Source: Agromyces cerinus subsp. cerinus
Lineage (GTDB): Bacteria > Actinomycetota > Actinomycetes > Actinomycetales > Microbacteriaceae
Assembly (NCBI RefSeq): GCF_900142065.1
Contig: NZ_FSRJ01000004.1
Coordinates: 372,001-436,000, forward strand
DNA length: 64,000 bases
Direction of reading: 5' to 3'
The notes beneath the pieces were generated by a model. The model was not told the DNA's origin. It ran no database searches and worked only from the letters and a program-made list of their open reading frames with translations. Positions 54,105 to 62,128 of this stretch are shown in pieces. The translations under genes were made by a program, and so were the position numbers. Position 1 is the first letter of the stretch, and each line of letters begins with the position of its first letter.

Positions 54105-54980
54105 ATGTCACCGCGCATCGACCCGGTCCTCCCCATCGTGTGGCGCTCCCCCACCGAGCTGCAGTTCGGCGCGAGCCCCCGCGTCGTGCTGCCCGAGCCC
54201 GGCGAGTTCGAGACCGGACTGGTCTCGGCGCTCCGGCACGGCGCCTCGCCATCGACCCTCGAGACCATCGGCACCGCGCTCGGCGGCACCGCCGAGGCCG
54301 TGCAGGCACTCCTCGAGCTGCTCGCACCGGCCTTCGAACCGGCGACGGATGCCGCGGCATCCGTTCGATCGTCTCGATGCGTCGCCCTCGACGCACCGCG
54401 CGAGATCGGCGACTGTCTCGCCGAACACCTCGCACTGCTCGGCTACGACCTGGTGCCCGCCGCCGATGCCGAGGTGGAGCACACGGCGCTCGCGGTCGTC
54501 GCAGCGACCTGGGTGGTCTCCCCCGGGCGCCACCTGCCGTGGCTGCGCGCCGACGTGCCGCATCTCGCGATCGTGTTCGACGACGAGGGCACCCGCGTGG
54601 GTCCGCTCGTCGAGCCGGGAGACGGGCCGTGTCTGCGCTGCCTCGAGCTGGCGCGCCGCGACGACGACCCCGCATGGCCCGTGATCGCCGCACAGCTCGC
54701 CGGTCGCCCGGCCGCGAGTTGCACGCCGAGGACGGTGCACGACGCCGCAGCGCTCGCGGCGTCGCTCGTCGACGACCGACTCACGAGCGCACGCAATCCC
54801 CTGCGGGACGCCTCGGTCAGGCTCGGGCGCCCGGGCGCGACCGTGCCGACGACGCTGCACCGGCGGCACCCCGAGTGCGGGTGCCGAGTTCCTGCAGGAA
54901 CCGCGACGGCTCCCGTTCACCTCGATAGCCGCCGCCCTGACGCGGCCAGCTCAGCTCGAGGCGCCGCCGTGCCCGCGTGA
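54105..54980 (+). CDS. E1/ThiF-like orphan protein with zinc-type Cys pairs
   Basis: A 291-residue protein in the position of M. tuberculosis Rv3196. The C-terminal half resembles ThiF/MoeB and the cyclodehydratase scaffolds of azol(in)e peptide synthesis: WVVSPGRHLPWLRADVPHL, then GPCLRCLELARRD (CxxC), and HPECGC near residue 270 as the second Cys pair. The Gly-rich ATP loop and Rossmann core of a true E1 are missing, so it is more likely a recognition or scaffold protein than an activating enzyme. The last 164 bases overlap the convergent helicase gene. ATG 54105 has no good ribosome site. Confidence 0.75.
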   Translation: MSPRIDPVLPIVWRSPTELQFGASPRVVLPEPGEFETGLVSALRHGASPSTLETIGTALGGTAEAVQALLELLAPAFEPATDAAASVRSSRCVALDAPREIGDCLAEHLALLGYDLVPAADAEVEHTALAVVAATWVVSPGRHLPWLRADVPHLAIVFDDEGTRVGPLVEPGDGPCLRCLELARRDDDPAWPVIAAQLAGRPAASCTPRTVHDAAALAASLVDDRLTSARNPLRDASVRLGRPGATVPTTLHRRHPECGCRVPAGTATAPVHLDSRRPDAASSARGAAVPA

Positions 54981-56652
54981 TGCCGACGTAGAGCAGCCGC
55001 CGCTCCTCGTCGATCGCGTCGAAGCTCTTCGCATAGGCGATGGGCAGCATGCCCTCGGTGAGGCCGACGATGTGCACCTGGTCCCATTCGAGGCCCTTGG
55101 CCGAGTGCAGGGTCGCGAGCGTCACCGCGGCGACCGTCGGCTCATGCTGCGCTTCGGCGCGCGCGCGGAGCTCGTCGGCGAACCCGCGGAACGTCGTGCC
55201 GGGCGGCGCGTCGTCGACGAGCCGGGCGATCGCGTTCAGCGACTCCCATCGGGCGCGCACGGCGCCGGGGCCATCGGGCGCCTGAGCGCTCCAGCCGAGC
55301 GCGCGCAGCACGTCGCTGACCGACTTGAACAGCGGTTCGCCGGCGACCGTGAGTGCGGCGGCGCGCAGCGCGTGCACCGCCTCGCGCACCTCGGGCTGAT
55401 CGAAGAAGCGCGAGGCGCCGCGCACGCGCGAGGCCACCCCGACCTCGTCGAGCGCGCGCTCGAGGATCGCCGTCTGCGAGTTCACGCGCATCAGCACCGC
55501 GATGGACTCGGGTGCGGTGCCGGCGTCGATGCTCGCGCGGATGCGGGTCGCGACGCCGCGTGCCTCGGCGAGGTCGTCGGCGTACTCCGTGATGGTGGGC
55601 TCGGCGTTCGGCTTCGGGGCGCCCTGCGACTTCGGGGCGGCCGACGACGGCCTGCTGCTCGCCGGCGCCGGCGCCGCGGCATCCGTCTCGTCGTTCGCGG
55701 TGACCGCCTCGAGGCGCAGCGCGCCCGCGCGACCCCGCATGAGTCGGTTCGCCGTGTCGACGATCTCACTCGTGGAACGGTAGTTGCGTTCGAGGCGCAC
55801 GACCGTGGCGCCCTCGTAGCGGCGCTCGAAGTCGAGCAGGTAGTCGGCGCTCGCGCCCGCGAACGAGTAGATGGTCTGGCTGGCGTCGCCCACGACGCAG
55901 AGATCGCGGCGGCCTCCGAGCCAGAGGTCGAGCAACTGCTGCTGCGCGGGCGAGACGTCCTGGTACTCGTCGACGATGAAGTGGCGGTAGCTCTCGCGCA
56001 CGTGCATGGCGACGGATGCCTCGGACTCGATCATGCCCGCCATGGCGAGCAGCACGTCTTCGAAGTCGAGCATGCGCCGCTCGTCCTTCAGCGACTCGTA
56101 GGCGTCGACGACGGCGAGGAACTGCTCGGCGGTGAGGTTGCCCGGCGCGCCGCGCGTCGCCAGTCGTGTCGCGTAGGTCTCGGGCCCGGACCCCGACACC
56201 TTGCGCCACTCGATCTCGGCCGCGACGTCGCGCAGCGTCGCCGTGTCGACCCGCACTCGGGCGCGTTCGGCGGCCTGGCCGAGCAGTCGTCCCTTGAACT
56301 CGAGCACGCGGGGCGCGCCGCCGCCGACGACGATCGGCCAGAAGTGGTTGAGCTGCGCGAGGGCCGCGGCGTGGAACGTGCGCGCCTGCACGGCGCCGGC
56401 GCCGAGCACCCGCAGCCGCGCCCGCAGCTCGGCCGCGGCTCGCGAGGTGAACGTGAGCGCCATCACCCGCGCCGGGTCGTAGGTGCCCGACGCCACCCCG
56501 TAGGCGATGCGGTGGGTGATCGCCCGGGTCTTGCCGGTGCCGGCGCCCGCGAGCACGCACACCGGCCCGAGCAGGGCCTCGGCCGCCACGCGCTGCTCGT
56601 CGTCGAGCGCGTCGAGCAGCGGGTCGGATGGCGCGGTCACGAGGTCGACCAT
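54817..56652 (-). CDS. UvrD/PcrA-family DNA helicase (UvrD2 position, no HRDC domain)
   Basis: A 611-residue SF1A 3'-5' DNA helicase. It has the Q-motif ALDDEQRVAAEA, motif I AGAGTGKTRAITHR, motif Ia LTFTSRAAAELRAR, motif II FIVDEYQDVSPAQ, motif III LCVVGDASQTIYSFAG, motif IV RLERNYRST, motif V TLHSAKGLEWDQVHIVGLTEG and motif VI RRLLYVGITRARRRL. It ends with PSRFLQEL. M. tuberculosis UvrD2 is about 700 residues and has a C-terminal HRDC domain, which is absent here. The 5' end overlaps nudC by 16 bases. The 3' end overlaps the E1-like gene on the other strand. Confidence 0.92.
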   Translation of the reverse strand: MVDLVTAPSDPLLDALDDEQRVAAEALLGPVCVLAGAGTGKTRAITHRIAYGVASGTYDPARVMALTFTSRAAAELRARLRVLGAGAVQARTFHAAALAQLNHFWPIVVGGGAPRVLEFKGRLLGQAAERARVRVDTATLRDVAAEIEWRKVSGSGPETYATRLATRGAPGNLTAEQFLAVVDAYESLKDERRMLDFEDVLLAMAGMIESEASVAMHVRESYRHFIVDEYQDVSPAQQQLLDLWLGGRRDLCVVGDASQTIYSFAGASADYLLDFERRYEGATVVRLERNYRSTSEIVDTANRLMRGRAGALRLEAVTANDETDAAAPAPASSRPSSAAPKSQGAPKPNAEPTITEYADDLAEARGVATRIRASIDAGTAPESIAVLMRVNSQTAILERALDEVGVASRVRGASRFFDQPEVREAVHALRAAALTVAGEPLFKSVSDVLRALGWSAQAPDGPGAVRARWESLNAIARLVDDAPPGTTFRGFADELRARAEAQHEPTVAAVTLATLHSAKGLEWDQVHIVGLTEGMLPIAYAKSFDAIDEERRLLYVGITRARRRLELSWPRQGGGYRGEREPSRFLQELGTRTRGAAGAASSARSRPGARA

Positions 56653-57587
56653 GCCAACCCCGTCCCCTCGGCGTCGAGGGGTCCGCCGAACCAGCGTTCG
56701 AGCAGCCAGCGCGCGATCGAGATGCCGCCCGGCAGGCCGACCTCACCGTGCGCCGCCACGATCTCGTCGCGGGAGAACCAGCGCAGCGAGAGGATCTCCT
56801 CGCCGTCGGGCGCCGCCGATGCCGGCTCGACCCCAGGAGCGATGCGGGCCGTGAACCCCACCATGAGGCTCGCCGGGAACGGCCACGGCTGCGAGGCGAC
56901 GTACTCGACACGGTCGACGAGGATGCCCGCCTCCTCTTCGATCTCGCGCACCACTGCGGCTTCGAACGGCTCGCCCGGCTCGACGAAGCCCGCGAGCAGC
57001 GAGTACCGGTGCTGCGCCCAGACCGCGTTCGAGCCGAGCAGCACCCGGTCGTCGTCGTCGGTGACGAGCACGATGACGGCGGGGTCGGTGCGCGGGAAGT
57101 GCAGGCTGTCGTCGACGGTGCATCGCCGCGCCCACCCCGCCTGCACGGGCACCGTCTCGGCGCCGCAACTCGGGCAATGACCGTGGCGCTCGTGCCAGTT
57201 GGCGATCGCGATCGCCTCGACGAGGAGGCCCGCGTCGCGATCGCCGAGCACGGCCGCCGCCTCGCGGAGCCCCTGCCATCGTGCCGCTTCGGGCTCGACG
57301 ACCGCCGCGGCATCCGCGTCGAAGACCCGCAGCTCGAAGCGGGAGCCTCCCTCACGGCCGAGGTAGCAGCGCAGCATCGGCTCGGGCAGCTCGTGCGGGT
57401 GCGTCAACTGCAATGCCGGGGCCGAGCCGTCGACACGTTCCTCGAGGAGCGCCTGCCCGCGATGCACCGCGACGACGCGGGTCTCGGGGTCGGCGTCGAG
57501 CGACGACTCGAGCTCGGGATCGGCGCGCGACACGGCATCCCGGTCGATCGTCGAACGCGCGAACACCGGCGATGTCGCTTCGATCAC
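56637..57587 (-). CDS. nudC: NADH pyrophosphatase / NAD-RNA decapping Nudix hydrolase (NudC)
   Basis: A 316-residue NudC. It has the zinc-ribbon start CPSCGAETVP, the Nudix box GFVEPGEPFEAAVVREIEEEAG with the metal-binding Glu residues, and the NADH-specific SQPWPFPASLMVGF after it. It hydrolyses NAD(H) to NMN and AMP and removes NAD caps from RNA. The start is GTG 57587 with GAGGAG 6 bases upstream. It is upstream of and overlaps the helicase gene, an arrangement found in many actinobacteria. Confidence 0.92.
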   Translation of the reverse strand: MIEATSPVFARSTIDRDAVSRADPELESSLDADPETRVVAVHRGQALLEERVDGSAPALQLTHPHELPEPMLRCYLGREGGSRFELRVFDADAAAVVEPEAARWQGLREAAAVLGDRDAGLLVEAIAIANWHERHGHCPSCGAETVPVQAGWARRCTVDDSLHFPRTDPAVIVLVTDDDDRVLLGSNAVWAQHRYSLLAGFVEPGEPFEAAVVREIEEEAGILVDRVEYVASQPWPFPASLMVGFTARIAPGVEPASAAPDGEEILSLRWFSRDEIVAAHGEVGLPGGISIARWLLERWFGGPLDAEGTGLAWSTS

Positions 57588-57680
57588 GTGCCACTCCTCG
57601 ATGCCCGGGTCTGAGTCGGAGTCGGCCGGAAGGCGTGGCGGTCGCCCGCCGCCGCAGGATGCCTGCTTAAGCTGAATGCC

Positions 57681-58898
57681 ATGGCCAGACCTCCTCTCAC
57701 TCTAGCCGCGTTGGCCACGGCGGCGGTGCCCGGACTCGAGGTGCGAGCCGTGCGCGCGCACACCCGCAAGAGCCACGGCGCATTCGACGCAGTGCTGCTG
57801 CGCACGACCGACGACCGCATGCTCGTGCTGCGGGTGCCCCGCTCGCAGTCCGCCGAATCCGAGCAGTCCGCCGACCTCGTGGCGCTCCGTGCGCTCACCC
57901 CCGGCATCCGCTCCCGACTGCCGTTCGAGATCCCCGAGTTCGTCGGCCAGGCACCCATCGACGGCACCCGCGCCGTCGTCACGACCTTCGTTCCCGGCGC
58001 CGTGCGATCCGCCGACGAACTCACCGAGCACGACGGCATCGCGACCTCGGTCGGCCTCGCCCTCGCGGCGGTGCACGCACTGCCGAGCGGATTCATCGCC
58101 GACGCCGGCCTCTCCCGCCAGACCGCCGACGAGTCGCACGAGGCCGTCGTCGAGCTCATCGGCCGCGCCGCCGACACCGGCCACCTGCCCGCCGCACTGC
58201 TGCGGCGCTGGGAGGAGGCGACCGACGACGCCTCACTCTGGCGGTTCCGTCCGACGGTCGTGAACGGAGCACTGGCGGCCGATTCGCTGCTCGTCGACGG
58301 CGATGCCGTGACCGGCCTGATCGGCTGGGCGTCGCTCGCGCAGGGCGACCCCGCCCGCGACCTGCACTGGCTGCTCACCTCTCGTGGCGCCGCCGCCGAG
58401 CGCGCACTCGATGCCTACTTCGGTGCCCGCGCCGGCGAGGCCGACGGGCACCTGCCGCAGCGCGCCCTGCTCTACGGCGAGCTCGAGCTCGCGAAATGGC
58501 TGCTGCACGGGGTCGAAGCCCGCGACGAGGAGATCATCGCCGACGCCGTCGGCCTGCTCGACGGTCTCGTCGAGAGCGTGCACGATCACTCGAGCGAGCC
58601 GCTCTCCCCCGAGACCGGGCCGATCCTCACGGTGGGCGACGTCGAGCGCATGCTCGACGAGACTCCGCGCGAGAACCTGCCGCGCGAGGCCGGGGCGAGC
58701 CTGCTCACCGATAGCTACGACTTCTCCGACCTCGAGCGCCGTGAGGCCGGAGAACGCGACACCGCGCCGTTCGACGCGACCGCGCCCATTCCGCTCGACC
58801 TCTCGGACTGGGGCGACGCCGCTCAGAGCGACGACGCCGCCGCCGGCGCGGATGCCGCGACCGACGCCCAGGCCCGCCGCAACGCCGCCTCGTCGTAG
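57681..58898 (+). CDS. Aminoglycoside-phosphotransferase-fold protein, probable pseudokinase
   Basis: A 405-residue protein with the APH/choline-kinase fold over residues 20-300. The catalytic loop expected as HGDLxxxN reads NGALAADS, so the base Asp, the His and the metal Asn are all replaced. The metal-binding IDW is IGW, followed by a normal AQGDPARDLHWLL. ATP transfer is therefore unlikely. The C-terminal 90 residues are acidic and disordered, ending in an Asp/Ala-rich tail. ATG 57681 has no ribosome site. TAAGCT ends 8 bases upstream, so a leaderless mRNA is possible. It is divergent from nudC, and the 3' end overlaps adnB by 76 bases. Confidence 0.8.
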   Translation: MARPPLTLAALATAAVPGLEVRAVRAHTRKSHGAFDAVLLRTTDDRMLVLRVPRSQSAESEQSADLVALRALTPGIRSRLPFEIPEFVGQAPIDGTRAVVTTFVPGAVRSADELTEHDGIATSVGLALAAVHALPSGFIADAGLSRQTADESHEAVVELIGRAADTGHLPAALLRRWEEATDDASLWRFRPTVVNGALAADSLLVDGDAVTGLIGWASLAQGDPARDLHWLLTSRGAAAERALDAYFGARAGEADGHLPQRALLYGELELAKWLLHGVEARDEEIIADAVGLLDGLVESVHDHSSEPLSPETGPILTVGDVERMLDETPRENLPREAGASLLTDSYDFSDLERREAGERDTAPFDATAPIPLDLSDWGDAAQSDDAAAGADAATDAQARRNAASS

Positions 58899-61800
58899 AT
58901 GGCGTCGGGTCTGATGACCTGATCGTCTTCGACGAAGTAGAAGACGGCGTCGATCGCGTTGGGCTCGATGCCCGCCCAGTTCGCGTAGGCGAGACGGTAG
59001 AGCGCGAGCTGCGTCTGCTTCAGTTCAAGGTCGCGGGCGTCGCGCGGCGCCTTGCCGGTCTTCCAGTCGACGACCTGGTGACGGATGCCGCGTCGCCCGA
59101 GTTCGCTCGACGGCTCGATGTCGAACACGGCGTCGAGCTTGCACACGAAGACGTTGTCGCCGATGGGCAGGTGCAGTTCGATCTCGACGGCTGAGGGCTT
59201 GCGACCGCCCCATTCCGAGGCTTCGAAGGTGGCCTGGAGCTCACGGAGCCGCTCGGCGGTGGGGTCGGCGACCCGCTCGTCCACCGGGATGTCGAGCTCG
59301 GCGTACACCTCGAGACCGTCGAGCGCGTCGATGGCGGCGGCCTCGAGTTCGCCCGTCGACCGCTGCTCGACCCACTGGTGGAACAGCGTGCCGATGCGGG
59401 TCGCCCGGTACGGCCGCTGCGGCATCGGCCGACGCAGTTGCGCCGCGACCGCGGCGGGGTCGTCGACGTAGTCCTTGAACCGCGAGGCAGGCACGCGAAC
59501 GGGCACCTCGGCGGTGCCCGGCCCCTCGGCGCGCCGTCGGCGTTCTTCGAGCAGCAGCCGGATGCGGTCGGCGAGCACCGGCCCGATGCCCACCCCGCTC
59601 GGGCGTGCGGCCGCGGCGCGCACGGCCTCTGCTGCTGCGGTGACGGCGGGTCGACGGATGCCGAGCGGGTCGAGCGGCCAGCGCACGCGTTCGGTCGAAC
59701 CGGCACGCGGGTTCTCGTCGTGCTCGGGAGCGCCGGGCAGCACACCGGCCTCGATCACTCCAGCGGTCACCAGCTCGCGCAGGAACGGGCTCGGCTTGCG
59801 CGGCGCCTTCTGGCTCGCCCACCACGACCCCGTCAGCAGCAGGTCGCTGCGTGTGCGGGTGAGCGCCACGTAGGCGAGGCGTCGCTCCTCTTCGGCGTGA
59901 CGCTGCTTGTTCTCTTCGGCGAAGTCGCCGACCGCACGGTCGAAGTCGGCTTGGCTCTGCACGCCGCGCCACTGCAGTTCGGGCAGTTCGTCGGCATCGC
60001 CCTTGAACTCGTTGGGCAGCTCGCCGAACGAGAGCCAGCCCTTCGAGGAGCGCGGCTTCGAGGGCAGTTCTTCGTCGACCATGCGCGGGATCGCCACGAC
60101 GTCCCACTCGAGGCCCTTCGAGCCGTGGATCGAAAGCACCTGCACCGCACCCGGCTCGGGCTCGTCTTGGCGCGGCGCGAGCCGGTCGCGCTGCTCGGCC
60201 TCGGTGAGCCAGCCGAGGAATGCGCCGAGCGTGGCGTGCTCGGATACCTCGGCGAAGCCCGCGAGCAGTTCGTCGAACGCCTCGAGGCTCGGCGCCCCGA
60301 GCGGCTGCGACGGGTTCGCGACGACCTCGATGTCGAGCAGCAGCTCCTGCTGCACGAGGCTGACGAAGTCGACGAGGCCGAGCCCGGCACGGCGCCGAAG
60401 CGACTGCAGTTGTGCGCCGGCCCGCCGCATGCGCGCGAGGCCGACCTCGCTGAATGCGGCGATCGCCGAGTGCGAGTCGGGGGCTGCGAGCAGGAAGTCG
60501 AGGGCGTCGACGATCGAGGGCGACTCATCGGGCGCGATCGAGGCGCGGAGTCCGGCGCGCACCTCGTCGCCGAGGCGCCGCGTCGACAGGTCGCGGTCGG
60601 CGAGCCACTTCGCGAGGGAGTGCAGGGCGGCGAGGTCGGCCGGGCCGATGCGCCAGCGCGCACCGCCGAGCACCCGTACGAGTTCGGAGCCCGCGGTGGG
60701 GTCGTTCAGCACCCGCAGCACGCACACGAGGTCGGCGATGACCGGCTGGTCGAGGAGCCCGGCCATGCCGAGCACGTGCACCGGCACGCCACGGGCGCGC
60801 AGCGCCGCGGTGAAGATGCCGACGTTCGCGAACGTTCGGCAGAGCAGGGCGCCGCTGCGGGGTGCAGGCTCGCCCGGAGCGCCCCGGCCGGCCCGCCCGA
60901 GCCGTTCGGCGAACCAGGTCGCGACGAGGTCGGCCTCGTGTTCGATGGTCTCGGCCCATGCCGCCTCGAGCCGGCCCGACTGCGCGAACGGCGAGGCTCC
61001 GAGCGGAGCCTTGGGGATGCCGGCATCGAGCGGCAGGATCAGCGCGTTCGCACCCTCGAGCACGATCTTCGGGTTGCGCCAACTCGTCGACAGGTCGTAG
61101 ACCGCCGCGGCGCCACCGGGAGCGAAGTCGCGACCGAAGCGCGCGAGGTTCGCGGCACTCGCGCCGCGCCATCCGTAGATCGACTGGTCGGGGTCGCCGA
61201 CCGCCATGACCGACTGCTCGCCGAACAGGGCGGAGAGCAGACGCGTCTGCACGACGCTCGTGTCTTGATACTCGTCGAGCAGCACGGTGCGATAGCGCTC
61301 GCGATGCGCCGCGACGACCTCGGGGTGGCGTTCGCAGATCGCGAGCGCGAGTGCCACCTGGTCGGAGAACTCGACGAAGCCCTGCTGCTGCTTCGCCTCG
61401 GCGTACGCATCGGCGAGTTCGAGCAGCGGCGGCAGCGCCCCGACGATGCCGAGGGCGTCGACGAACGACGCGAAATCGGTGCGCTTGCGCGGCGCCTCGA
61501 TCGGCAGCCCCTCCATCGCGAGGAAGTCGCGGGTCATGGCGCGCACGTCGCGGCTGTCGGCGACGTTCTCGGCGAGTGCGCGGCTGAGCGAGAGCACGGC
61601 GCCGGTGACCTTGTCGAGCGAGGCGTCAAGTTCGACGAGCCTCGGATCGGCCGACGCCGCGACAACCGAGCGGGCGAGCTGCCAGGCGGATGCCTCGCCG
61701 AGCACCGCAGCGTCGGGTTCGCGTCCGATGAGCATCGCGTGCTCGCGGTAGATGGCGCTCGCGAAGGCGTTGTACGTGCCGACCGAGGCGGACTCGAGCG

Positions 61801-62128
61801 GGTCGAGCGAGACCTCGGCGATGCCGAGCGAGACGAGTTGGGCGATGCGCTCGCGGATGCGCTCGGCGAGCTCGCCAGCGGCCTTTCGGGTGAAGGTGAG
61901 CCCGAGCACCTCGGGAACGGCGACGTGTCCGTTCGCGAGCAGCCAGACCACGCGGTTTGCCATCGTCTCGGTCTTGCCGCTGCCGGCCCCGGCGACGACG
62001 ATGCTCTGGCCGTGCGGGTCGGCCTCGATCACGGCGCGCTGCTCGGCGGTCGGCGCGTGCAGGCCGAGCCGCGCGGCGATGTCGGCGGCGGCGATTCCGG
62101 TGGTCACGCCGCCCTCTGCGGCGCTCAT
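58823..62128 (-). CDS. adnB: AdnB-type helicase-nuclease subunit
   Basis: A 1101-residue fusion of a UvrD-like motor and a RecB-type nuclease. Motor motifs are VVAGAGSGKTETMANRV (I), LLDEYQDTSVVQTRL (II), VGDPDQSIYGWRGAS (III), STSWRNPK (IV), SIHGSKGLEWDVVAIP (V) and LAYVALTRTRSDLL (VI). The nuclease has VVDWKTGKAPRD and a downstream QTQLALYRLAY (QxxxY). With AdnA it forms the actinobacterial end-resection complex acting at double-strand breaks. The ATG at 62128 overlaps the adnA stop (ATGA). Same order as Rv3202c-Rv3201c. Confidence 0.92.
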   Translation of the reverse strand: MSAAEGGVTTGIAAADIAARLGLHAPTAEQRAVIEADPHGQSIVVAGAGSGKTETMANRVVWLLANGHVAVPEVLGLTFTRKAAGELAERIRERIAQLVSLGIAEVSLDPLESASVGTYNAFASAIYREHAMLIGREPDAAVLGEASAWQLARSVVAASADPRLVELDASLDKVTGAVLSLSRALAENVADSRDVRAMTRDFLAMEGLPIEAPRKRTDFASFVDALGIVGALPPLLELADAYAEAKQQQGFVEFSDQVALALAICERHPEVVAAHRERYRTVLLDEYQDTSVVQTRLLSALFGEQSVMAVGDPDQSIYGWRGASAANLARFGRDFAPGGAAAVYDLSTSWRNPKIVLEGANALILPLDAGIPKAPLGASPFAQSGRLEAAWAETIEHEADLVATWFAERLGRAGRGAPGEPAPRSGALLCRTFANVGIFTAALRARGVPVHVLGMAGLLDQPVIADLVCVLRVLNDPTAGSELVRVLGGARWRIGPADLAALHSLAKWLADRDLSTRRLGDEVRAGLRASIAPDESPSIVDALDFLLAAPDSHSAIAAFSEVGLARMRRAGAQLQSLRRRAGLGLVDFVSLVQQELLLDIEVVANPSQPLGAPSLEAFDELLAGFAEVSEHATLGAFLGWLTEAEQRDRLAPRQDEPEPGAVQVLSIHGSKGLEWDVVAIPRMVDEELPSKPRSSKGWLSFGELPNEFKGDADELPELQWRGVQSQADFDRAVGDFAEENKQRHAEEERRLAYVALTRTRSDLLLTGSWWASQKAPRKPSPFLRELVTAGVIEAGVLPGAPEHDENPRAGSTERVRWPLDPLGIRRPAVTAAAEAVRAAAARPSGVGIGPVLADRIRLLLEERRRRAEGPGTAEVPVRVPASRFKDYVDDPAAVAAQLRRPMPQRPYRATRIGTLFHQWVEQRSTGELEAAAIDALDGLEVYAELDIPVDERVADPTAERLRELQATFEASEWGGRKPSAVEIELHLPIGDNVFVCKLDAVFDIEPSSELGRRGIRHQVVDWKTGKAPRDARDLELKQTQLALYRLAYANWAGIEPNAIDAVFYFVEDDQVIRPDAIYDEAALRRAWASVAASAPAAASSL

